Assembly: GCA_028564925.1 (NCBI GenBank)
Contig: CM053026.1
Location: 135,732,031 to 135,796,030, forward strand
Direction of reading: 5' to 3'
Source: Lithobates sylvaticus
Lineage: Eukaryota; Chordata; Amphibia; Anura; Ranidae
Length of the DNA: 64,000 nucleotides
Shown here: piece by piece, positions 55,086 through 64,000 of the stretch
Numbering within the stretch: position 1 is the stretch's first letter
Layout of the letters: each line of letters begins with the position of its first letter
The notes under the pieces: model-generated
Seen by the model: only the letters and a program-made list of their open reading frames with translations
The model's database searches: none
What the model was told of the DNA's origin: nothing
Made by a program: the position numbers and the translations under genes

Positions 55086-55480
55086 GGTAAATGGTCTAAG
55101 GTTATTAGTGGTGCACCTCAAGATTCAGTTTTGGGACCCTTACCTTTTAATGGATTTAGAATTGATATTGGGTCTGGGATTAAAAGTACCATTTCAGTCT
55201 TTGCAAATGAAACCAAGTTATGCAGTGGAATAACATCATTACAGGATGTCTCCAGCTTACAAGCCAACCCCAATGCACTATTTAATTGGTTAACTATGTG
55301 GCAAATGAGGTTTAATGTTGATAAAGGTAAAGTTATGCACTTGGGGGCTAAGAATATACACACATCATACATACTGGGGGGGGGGGGGGGGGTTACAACT
55401 GGGTGAATCAAAGGTTGAGAAGGATCTGGGTGTTCTGGTCGATCATAAGCTTAAAGAGGTGTATCTCTCAAAAAAAAAAA
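55086..55480 (+). pseudogene. L2/CR1-type LINE reverse transcriptase fragment, part 1
   Basis: It shows SVLGPLPFN, FANETKLCSGI in place of the FADDTKL motif, LTMWQMRFNVDKGKVMHLG and KDLGVLVDHKLK, all landmarks of L2/CR1-type reverse transcriptases in the correct order. The catalytic ADD is altered, so the copy is dead. A G homopolymer interrupts it. Confidence 0.75.
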
Positions 55481-55680
55481 TTAAAAGTCAGCAGCTACAA
55501 ATACTGTAGCTGCTGACTTTTAATAATCGGACACTTACCTGTTCCAGGGTCGATGCTGGGGTCGAAGCTCTTCTCTCCCCCCGATCCGCTCGGCATGATT
55601 GGCTGCACAGTCATCTGGGACACGTGACAGGTCCCAGATGACTGGGGAGCCCTTCCTGCGCTCCCCAGATAGAGGGAGAT
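55480..55680 (-). mobile_element. Fragment of the hairpin MITE inside the LINE
   Basis: AAAAGTCAGCAGCTACAAAT and its inverse CTGTAGCTGCTGACTTTT form the family hairpin at 55,484-55,521, followed by MITE-type sequence (GTGACAGGTCCCAGATGACT). Only part of the element is present. Confidence 0.6.
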
Positions 55681-55694
55681 ATAAATTTGCCCAT

Positions 55695-56162
55695 TGTGGG
55701 GGGTTAGCTCAAATGGGGATCACCTTCCCTGGGAAAAATGTAGTGCAGACAGCAGGTCTTTCTTGAAATCTGACTTGTTTTATTTAAAAGGTTGCAAGAA
55801 AAATCAAACAAGCAAAACAGAAAATAAATCCTTGCACTAAACATTTCAGGTTCCTAATTCACAGGGCTTCTCCCAGCCACCCACAGAACAAAGATAATGC
55901 AAACCTTTTTCTGTCTCTCACAAAGCAAATATCACATCAGTAGCTCTCTCAGGTTTGGTTTTCTGAGTCCCAGGCCAAGAACAATCTCTTGCTCCAGTCC
56001 TGCTTTATTTATAGCACCTGTTGGTGGTGACTAGTGGACCTAAAAAAATAGTTCAGAACCAATACTGCCAAGGTGGCCTGGAAAACCTTAGTTCTATGCA
56101 TATAAATGAATGCGATAGGATTCATAGCATCTATCAAACACCTTGCCTTTCATAATGTCACA
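55695..56162 (-). mobile_element. Probable solo LTR inside the LINE (fossil)
   Basis: On the minus strand it begins TGTGACATTATGAAAGG, and a likely CA end lies near 55,695. It carries TATAAATAAA-like and AATAAA-like signals. No target duplication is seen and the left edge is uncertain. Confidence 0.4.
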
Positions 56163-56580
56163 CACTGTACAAATCATTAGTAAGACGTCATCTGGAGTAT
56201 GCAGTTCAGTTTTGGGCACCGGTTCATGAAAAGGATATTGGGGATCTGGAGAAAGTGCAGAGAAGGCTAACCAAACTGATAAGAGGCATGGAGGAGCTCA
56301 GCTATGAGGAAATATTAGAGTAACTGAAATTTTTCTCTCTTCAGAAGAAGAGATTAAGGGGATATGATCCACATGCATAGATACATAAGTGGTCCATATA
56401 GTGAATTTGGTGTTGAGTTATTCACTTTAAGGTTATCACAGAGGACAAGGGGGCAAACTTTATGTCTAGAGGAAAGGAGATTTAATCTCCAAATACGGAA
56501 AGGCTTTTTCACAGAAAGAGCTGTGAAAATGTGGAATAGACTCCCTCAAGAGCTGGTTCTGTCCAGCTCAGTAGATTGCT
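56163..56580 (+). pseudogene. L2/CR1-type LINE fragment, part 2
   Basis: It shows [46 protein letters not shown], then FTERAVKMWNRLPQELVLSS and VDCF, the conserved C-terminal region. It follows part 1 after the LTR and MITE insertions and stops at the TTAA where E2 begins. Confidence 0.78.
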
Positions 56581-57099
56581 TTAACCACTTGCCGACCGCC
56601 CCATGTACATATACGTCGGCAGAATGGCACGTACAGGCAGAACCACGTACCTGTACGTGCCATTCTTCAGGCGGTTGGGGGGTCCGATCGGACCCCCCTC
56701 CGCCGGCGGGGACGGTCGGCATCGCTTCAGGAGCGATCCGGGACGAGGGGACGGCCAGTGGTTTCTGGCCACCCCCTCGCGATCGCTCCTGGCGAATGAA
56801 AAGCTTCCCCTTCCTGTCTATTGTATAGACAGGAAGGCGGAAGTGATGTCACGCTCGGTGCGCCGGTCTATGCGAACATGTAAAGGTTAGTGCACAACAG
56901 TACACTGACACCAGTACAGTTAGGCACATATTCCACCCCCCTGTCACCCCCTGATCACCCCCCAGATCACCCCCTCCCCCCCCAGTCACAGTGTCACTAA
57001 TTGCAGTGATCATTTATTTACTGATCACTGCATTTAGTGTCAGTGTGACTGTAATAACTGTCAGGGCAGTTAGTTTTAGGTCCTAGGTAGCCCCCTACC

Positions 57100-57965
57100 C
57101 CCCCCTAATAAAGGTTTAACCCCTTGATTGCCCCTAGTTAACCCCTTCACCCCCTTTTGCCAGTGTCACTAAGCGATCGTTTTTCTGATCGCTGCATTGT
57201 GTCACTAGGTAACCATTTTTTTTTTATTTTAACCGCCATGTTTTATATAGGTTCATAAATAGTTTTATAGGTCAGGTACCCCCATATTACAACCTAAATA
57301 AAGGTTTTAACCCCCTGATTGCCCCTAGAGTTAACCCTTTCACCAGTAATCACCGTATAACTGTCACTGGTGACGCTGGTTAGCCAGTTAGTTATTTCGT
57401 TATTTAGGTTCCCCGTCAGGTTTTTATATAGCGTCAGGTACCCCCATATATTACCTAATAAAGGTTTTAACCCCCTGATTGCCCCTAGTTAACCCTTTCA
57501 CCCCCTTTTGCCAGTGTCACTAAGCGATCGTTTTTCTGATCGCTGCATTAGTGTCGCTAGGTAACCAGTTTTTTTTTAGGTTAACCGCCATGTTTATATA
57601 GGTTCATAAATAGGTTTATAGGTCAGGTACCCCCATATTACAACCTAAAGGTTTTAACCCCCTGATTGCCCCTAGAGTTAACCCTTTCACCAGTGATCAC
57701 CATATAACTGTCACTGGTGACGCTGGTTAGCCAGTTAGTTATTTCGTTATTTAGGTTCCCCGTCAGGTTTTTATATAGCGTCAGGTACCCCCATATATTA
57801 CCTAATAAAGGTTTAACCCCCTGATTGCCCCTAGTTAACCCTTTCACCCCCTTTTGCCAGTGTCACTAAGCGATTGTTTTTTTGATCGCTGCATTAGTGT
57901 CACTGGTGCCGCTAGGTAGCCAGTTTTTTTTTGTATTACTGTTACGGGTGACGCTGGTTAGTTAG
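57100..57965 (-). repeat. Tandem array of E2
   Basis: Inverted counterpart of the 351-bp array at 52,640-53,465. Confidence 0.85.
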
Positions 57966-60079
57966 CTTGTTTTTTATACTGTCAGGGCACCCGCCATTTA
58001 TTACCCAATAACGGTTTTAACCCCCTGATCGCCCGGCGGGTGATATCAATTAGGTTTTAGGGTCAAATAAGGTCTGCGTCGCCCCAGGTTAGTGCCAGTA
58101 CCGCAAACACCCACGCGCAAAGCATACACCTCCCTTAGTGGTATAGTATCTGAACAGATCAATATCTGATCTGATCAGATCTATACTAGCGTCCCAGCAG
58201 TTTAGGGTTCCAAAAAAAAACGCATTGTTAGCGGGATCAGCCCAGATACCTGCTAGCACCTGCGTTTTCCCCCTCCGCCCAGCCCACCCAAGTGCAGTAT
58301 CGATCGATCACTGTCACTTACAAAACACTAAGCACACATAACTGCAGCGTTCGCAGAGTCAGGCCTGATCCCTGCGATCGCTAACAGTTTTTTTGTGGTA
58401 GCGCTTTGATTCAGTCGCTTCAGTCAGGAGCTTTTTTACCTGTGAATCTCAAAAAAATAAAAAAAAATAAAATCGTTGTCGTTTTATTATTCTCTCTCTC
58501 TCTCTCTATTCTCTCTCTATCGTTGCTCTTTTTTTACTCCATTCTATTCTGCAATGTTTTATTATGTTTTATCATGCTTGCTTTTCAGGTATGTAATTTT
58601 GTTTACTGTGTTTCAGTGTTAAGCATTTTTTTGTTTTCAGGTGCGCCATTCAGTTGCAACGCGGATTTATTTATCTTGACAGCAACAGCGTTTGCTCCCA
58701 CGATACATAAAGCCGCGACTCCAACGCTGTAGGAGGTGATTTCACCACCACAGTTAAAAAAAAGAGCATATATGCCGAAGCATGGGGGCAGCAGGGGGGG
58801 CGGAGGAGCGATTGGCTCCTAATGCCACGTACATACGGTCGAAATTCCGACCGTGTGTACACGGCATAACTTTTGCGGGAGGATGCCCCCATGCATCGGC
58901 ATATATAAATGGTGCATGTATGCCCATCATTAGAAGTGGGTGGATGAAGGGAGGTATTCTAATGGTGGGCATACCCACCAATCAATCTCTTTTTTTCGTT
59001 CAGCCAAGAGGCTGCATGAAAAAAAAAAGATTACAATATATGTCCAGTATGTTGCTGGACTTTGAATGGTTATACCAGAATGATGCCTGCAGGTTTAGGT
59101 ATCATCTTGGTATCATTCTTTTCAGCCAGTGATCGGCTTTCATGTAAAAGCAATTCTAGCGGGTAATTAGCCTCTAGATTGCTTTTACAAGCAGTGGGAG
59201 GGAATGTCCCCCCTCCCGGATATAAACCGCGCCATTGGGAAATTGGGAAAGCATTTTATCACACCAATCTTGGTGTGGTCAGATGCTTTGAGGGCAGAGG
59301 AAAGATCTAGGGTCTAATAGACCCCAATTTTTTCAAAAAAAGAGTACCTGTCACTGCCTATTGCTATCATAGGGGATATTTACATTCCCTGAGATAACAA
59401 TAAAAATCATAACAAAGAAAAAAAATGGAAGGAACAGTTTAAAAATAAAAAAAAAAAGCTAAAAAAATAAAAAAAAAAACAAAAAAAAAAAAAAAGCACC
59501 CCTGCCCCCCCTTCTCTTGCGCAAAGGCGTACACAAGCGTTGGTCTGGCGTCATATGTAAACAGCAATTGCACCATGCATGTGAGGTATCACCGCGAAGG
59601 TCAGATCGAGGGCAGTAATTTTAGCAGTAGACCTCCTCCGTGAATCTAATGTGGTATCATGTAAAGGCTTTTAAAGGCTTTTAAAAATGTATGTAGTTTG
59701 TCGCCACTGCGTGTTTGTGCGCAATTTTAAAGCATGTCGTGTTTGGTATCCATGTACTCGGCCTAAGATCATATTTTTTATTTCATCAAAAATTTGAGCA
59801 ATATAGTGTGTTTTAGTGCATTAAAATAAAAAAAAGTGTATTTTTTCCACAAAAAATGCGTTTGAAAAATCGCTGCGCAAATACTGTGTGGAAAAAAAAA
59901 TGCAACACCCACCATTTTAATCTGTAGGGCCTTTGCTTTAACAATATATATAGTGTTTGGGGGTTCAACGTAATTTTCTTGCAAAAAAAAAATATGTTTT
60001 CATGTAAACAAAAAGTGTCAGAAAGGGCTTTGTCTACAAGTGGTTAGAAGAGTGGGTGACGTGTGACATAGGCTTCTAA

Positions 60080-61190
60080 ATGTTGTGCATAAAATGCCAG
60101 GACAGTTCAAACCCCCCCCAAATGACCCCATTTTGGAAAGTAGACACCCCAAGCTATTTGATGAGAGCAATGTTGAGCCCATTAAATATTTTTTTTTTTT
60201 TGTCCCAAGAGATTGAATAATGAAAAAAAAAAAATATATATATATTTTTTTTACAAAAAGTTGTCACTAAATGATATATTGCTCAAACATGCCATGGGCA
60301 TATGTGGAAATACACCCCAAAATACATTCTGTTGCTTCTCCTGAGTACGGGGATACCACATGTGTGGGACTTTTTGGGAGCCTAGCTGCGTACGGAACCC
60401 CAAAAACCAAGCACCGCCTTCAGGCTTTCTAAGGGTGTAATTTTTTTATTTCACTTCTCACTGCCAATCACAGTTTCGGAGGCCATGGAATGCCCAGATG
60501 GGATAAACCCCCCAAAATGACCCCATTTTGGAAAGTAGACACCCCAAGCTATTTGATGAGAGGTATGGTGAGTATTTTGCAGATCTCGCTTTTTGTCACA
60601 AAGTTTTGAAAATTGAAAAAAAAAAAAAAAAATTTTTTTTCTTTACTTTCTTCATTTTCAAAAACAAATGAGAGCTGTAAAATACTCACCATGCCTCTCA
60701 ACAAATAGCTTGGGGTGTCTACTTTCCAAAATGGGGTCATTTGGGGGGGGTTTGTGCTATTTTGGCATTTTATGGCCTTCGAAACGGTGATAGGTAGTGA
60801 GGAGAGAAATCAAAAATTTGCACCCTTAGAAATCCTGAAGGCGGTGCTTGGGTTTCGGGGCCCCGTACGCGGCTAGGCTCCCAAAAAGTCCCACACATGT
60901 GGTATCCCCATACTCAGGAGAAGCAGCAAAATGTATTTTGGGGTGCAATTCCACATATAACTATGGCATGTGTGAGCAATATATCATTTAGTGACAACTT
61001 TTTGAAAAAAAAAAAAATCTTTTTTATTTTTGTCTTTATTCAATCACTTGGGACTAAAAAAAAAAATATTCAATGGGCTCAACATGCCTCTCAGCAAATA
61101 GCTTGGGGTGTCTACTTTCCAAAATGGGGTCATTTGGGGGGGTTTTGTACTTCTCTGCCATTTTAGCACCTCAAGAAATGAAATAGGCAG
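60080..61190. repeat. Palindrome of E2
   Basis: Counterpart of 49,390-50,480, with the same A/T-run centre near 60,620. Confidence 0.82.
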
Positions 61191-61617
61191 TCATAAATTA
61201 AAAGTGGTGTAAATTCCAGAAAATGTACTCTAGTTTGTAGACGCTATAACTTTTGCGCAAACCAATAAATATACGCTTATTGGCATTTTTTTTACTAAAG
61301 ACATGTGGCTGAATACATTTTGGCCCAAATGTTTGACTAAAATTGAGTTTATTACATTTTTTTTATAACAAAAAGTAGAAAATCTCTTTTTTTTTCAAAA
61401 TTTTCGCTCTTTTTCCATTTATATCGCAAAAAATAAAAATCACAGAGGCAATCAAATACCATCAAAAGAAAGCTCTATTTGTGGGAAGAAAAGGACGCAA
61501 ATTTCGTTTGGTTACAAAATTGCATGACCGCGCAATTACCAGTTAAAGTAGTGCAGTGCGAAATTGAAAAAAGACCTCTGGTCCTGTTGGCTGCCAAATG
61601 GTCCGGGGCTGAAGTGG

Positions 61618-61879
61618 TTAAAAATAGCCAATTACTGGCTCTGTTTACATCACATGATCAGCTGTCATTAGCTGACAGCTGATCACGTGGTAAGGGGTTG
61701 GGATGGACCCCTTACTCCAAATCTGTGATTAGCCGAGTCTCATAGACGCGTGCTCCCTGTAGGGGGGGGGGGGCATGTAGGCCGCTTGAGCACAGGAGGA
61801 CGTCTATTGACGCCCTCCTGGCAAAGTAAGTCTGCACTCTAGCCATCATTTGGCTATAGCGCGGATGGGAAGAGTTTAA
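61618..61879. mobile_element. Short TTAA-bounded piece between E2 and the LINE
   Basis: About 260 bp between the TTAA ending E2 and the TTAA at 61,876-61,879. It contains GATCAGCTGTCATTAGCTGACAGCTGATCA-type palindromes and AGGAGGACGTCTATTGACGCC. It is either a separate small element or the remnant of the element that E2 entered. Confidence 0.5.
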
Positions 61880-62175
61880 AAAGGTCTGGATTCTTTCCTA
61901 AATTTACATAATATAACTGGATAGTAACATTTATAGGTAAGGTTCATCCAGGGAACACTGCCTCTTGGAGGATCAGAAAGGAATTTTTTCTCCTGCTGGA
62001 GCAAATTGGATCATGCTTTGCTTGTTTTTTTTGCCTTCCTCTGGATGAACTGTGGCTATGAAATTATGTATAAAGGGTTGTAAAAAATATATATATTTTT
62101 TGGTTTTCCCTTTTTTGGTTGAACTAGATGGAATTGTGTCTTTTTTCAACCAGACTAACTATGTAACTATGGGTA
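61876..62175 (+). pseudogene. L2/CR1-type LINE fragment, part 3 with 3' tail
   Basis: The frame resumes as FKKGLDSFLNLHNITG and stops. The 3' UTR has GGATCAGAAAGGAATTTTTT and TGCCTTCCTCTGGATGAACT, and ends with GGTTGAACTAGATGGAATTG plus AACTATG repeats. The same tail ends the fragment at 6,060-6,125. Confidence 0.78.
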
Positions 62176-62255
62176 GCACTGACCCCCGAAGGAGCTGCTG
62201 GTTTTATTTGAGCTTACCGTTACCTCACTTACTTGCTTATCCGTCTTGGGGATCC
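62176..62255. other. Short spacer
   Basis: No feature recognised. Confidence 0.3.
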
Positions 62256-63195
62256 TGTGGAAAGTGGCCCAAAGTAATGTTGAGACTGACACTGAATCCT
62301 CTTTTGTCTTAAGAGAAGACAAAGTCTCGTAATAAAAGGGTAGAGGGTTAGGGGTGAGTTCAGGTACTTAAGATTGCAGGGTGAAGATACTAGAAGAATC
62401 CAGAGGATATCACTGTTCCACAAACTGGATTCAATTACGCCCCGGATAGACCTCTCTCACCAGGCCTAGCAGCCGGTAGAGTCACAGACATGTAAGTTAC
62501 ACTTTAGCGTCACTGATGGATTGGATTAATTTTGGAGAACTAACATACGGTACCAGTTTCTCTCAGCCGATCTGGCGATACCGTATGGATGTTGATCCAG
62601 GTTGCGTCCTTCAACTAAGTCTGCATGCTCCGTCAGAGAAGCTAGCCTTGCGCACAGCCTTCTCCTGATCGAGTCCTCAGTGGGGTAATTCAGTTGCTGG
62701 GCCTCTCCCTTCAGTTGAGATGGCACCGTACCTTCCTTGGATCAGTAGGCTCCGAACTTCAGTCAGGCCTGTCCCTTCAGTTGCGTTGCCTCAGGCTAGC
62801 TAGCCCCGAGACCAAAAATGCATGGTTCCACACCCCAGGCCAGGAGGGCCATAGGGCTGGTTCAGGAGGACCACCAGAACCAAACAGACAGAAAATCTCC
62901 CCCGCCAACATGGCGTCGGTACCTTAAATACCAACCCCCAGAATGCACAGCAGGAGAACACTCCCACTGGGCTGGTTCCGAGAGATAAGTGGCATTCAAT
63001 GCATCCAGCTAGACTGAGTTTCTTCCCTTGCCGGTGGTGACAGTGACACCTGTGGTCAAGGAGAACCCAGTGCACCCCAGCTGGACTGGTACTGAAACCA
63101 GAAATTTTGTGAAATTATCCCGAAGCCCAACTGTGGCTTCAGGCAACTTAATTTTCAAAAACAATAGCGCCTGGTCGTCAGGAGCCAGTGCTACA
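62256..63195 (-). repeat. LTR-like repeat, long form (fossil)
   Basis: On the minus strand it begins TGTAGCACTGG and ends CTTTCCACA, about 940 bp, with a TATTTAAGG promoter-like box near 62,927. It is related to the 740-bp copies in D and D', which lack part of the middle. No target duplication and no coding interior. Confidence 0.55.
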
Positions 63196-63231
63196 TATGT
63201 AACCATAAAAAAAAGATTTTCTTTCACGTAG

Positions 63232-63496
63232 CCCTGTGACATTCATCCCAATTCCAAGGTCAGAAGTTATAGCTGGGGAGTGTTGCTTCCCTTCAGGCAA
63301 GCATACCTATCAGCACTTCAGTAGTTCGAAAGTAGTGGTACAAACTACTATAGTTTCTGGCCTATTGACACAGGACACAGAAGGATCTAGCATGAGACAG
63401 AGCATGGAAGATAAGTATCCATACTTTAGTCAAGAGAACGGTGGTGGTCAGGGCAGACACTACTGCACTACAGCAGAACCTGATTTGCTCTGTTAA
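63232..63496 (+). CDS. Candidate terminal exon of a host gene (unidentified)
   Basis: After a pyrimidine-containing stretch ending TTTCACGTAG (AG at 63,230-63,231) one frame stays open for about 87 codons to TAA (63,494-63,496). It includes FIPIPRSEVIAGECCFPSGK, SSKVVVQTTIVSGLLTQDTE and EDKYPYFSQENGGGQGRHYC. The composition is balanced and not repeat-like, with Ser/Thr/Tyr content resembling a cytoplasmic tail. AATAAA follows 57 bases after the stop. There is no in-frame ATG at the start, so it would be an internal-to-terminal exon. I do not recognise the protein. It could be chance or an unrecognised repeat. Confidence 0.35.
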
Positions 63497-63552
63497 CTGA
63501 CCCCTTTACCCTCAGTAAAATTATTGATTATTTTAAAAGTGAGATTTTCTAT

Positions 63553-63558
63553 AATAAA
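63553..63558 (+). terminator. AATAAA polyadenylation signal
   Basis: A canonical hexamer 57 bases after the candidate exon's stop codon. Single hexamers are common in AT-rich DNA, so this only supports the exon call. Confidence 0.3.
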
Positions 63559-64000
63559 CATACCAAATGATGTTATTTTTACAGCCTATCAGTTCTAGTT
63601 TGTCTTTTCATCCTGCTATGGTGTATGTAGCCATAAAGAATTCTCAGCATTGTGCGTGGCACAGTTAATTCAGCTTGTTAGAAAAGTAACTCCATGTCAT
63701 CCATCATTTTGCCACATTTGGTCAAATATACTGTTTACTATTTCGTGGGTTCCCATTATTATATATTGCTTTCTTCTTTAAGATGACAGTTGTTGAGATT
63801 TAAGTCTCTGTGGGATAATGTATATAGTTATTTTATGCGTATATGGCACAGAGGGACCAGTGTAAATTGCTATTGCATTAGGATAATCTTTTCCATTCTC
63901 AACGCCACACAAGATAAAGATGATATATTGAGTTAGTCCTTTTGTCCAAGTGAAGCACATGTACTAGCTCATCCCTAGTTTTAAGATTTGTTCATTTTAG
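63559..64000. other. No recognisable feature
   Basis: AT-rich DNA to the window end. It could be 3' UTR or flanking DNA of the candidate exon; nothing else is seen. Confidence 0.4.

Larger units (their letters stand above)
56581..61621 (-). mobile_element. 5 kb TTAA-flanked element E2 (inverted twin of E1)
   Basis: Reverse complement of 48,935-54,006, 5,041 versus 5,072 bp, very high identity by eye with differences mainly in homopolymers and simple repeats. It has TTAA at both ends. It sits in the LINE coding sequence, which resumes at 61,876, so it is younger than the LINE. Confidence 0.85.

Noticed and set aside
62526-63242. Several short frames on both strands before the candidate exon
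   Set aside because: They lie within the LTR-like repeat that also occurs in D and D'.

Overview
This window is eukaryotic, repeat-dense DNA, most likely from a frog. The evidence is vertebrate-type chromodomain Ty3/gypsy elements, a long L1-superfamily LINE, L2/CR1-type LINE pieces and swarms of TTAA-flanked non-autonomous DNA transposons of a kind I associate with ranoid frogs. The organism call rests on repeat style, not on a host gene. Almost every recognisable coding sequence belongs to a mobile element. The one candidate for host coding sequence is a short open stretch near the right edge, at 63,232-63,496.

Left half. A TA-flanked foldback MITE lies at 346-1,140, followed by a 500-base assembly gap at 1,788-2,287. 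From there to 33,613 the window is a loose palindrome. A gag-only LTR element (A, +, 2,288-4,461) is followed by a 4.47 kb segment D (4,462-8,928) and then a chromodomain gypsy element (G1, +, 8,929-14,680). After a 5.8 kb spacer the same units return inverted: G2 (-, 20,443-25,813), D' (-, 26,436-30,903) and A' (-, 31,302-33,613). G1 looks whole and carries one 1,474-codon Gag-Pol frame; G2 is nearly identical but broken. Both the G and A families carry, just after the 5' LTR, a short sequence exactly complementary to the predicted 5' end of their own RNA. This is the self-priming arrangement of the Tf1/sushi group.

Middle. A long L1-type LINE runs on the minus strand from 42,465 to 34,658. 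It has open ORF1 and ORF2, a poly(A) tail and an unusually long (2.3 kb) inter-ORF region. It abuts a third, clearly broken gypsy copy (G3, 42,466-46,105).

Right half. From 46,106 to 61,879 the DNA is a tiling of TTAA-bounded DNA elements, several sharing the same TTAA at their junctions. The largest are two 5 kb copies, E1 (48,935-54,006) and E2 (56,581-61,621), in opposite orientation. Each contains a 1.1 kb internal palindrome and a 351-bp tandem array. E2 sits inside an L2/CR1-type LINE whose 3' end resumes at 61,876. An LTR-like repeat (62,256-63,195) precedes the candidate host terminal exon with an AATAAA signal.

No rRNA, bona fide tRNA, CRISPR array or operon is present. Similarity levels are judged by eye; no alignments were computed.
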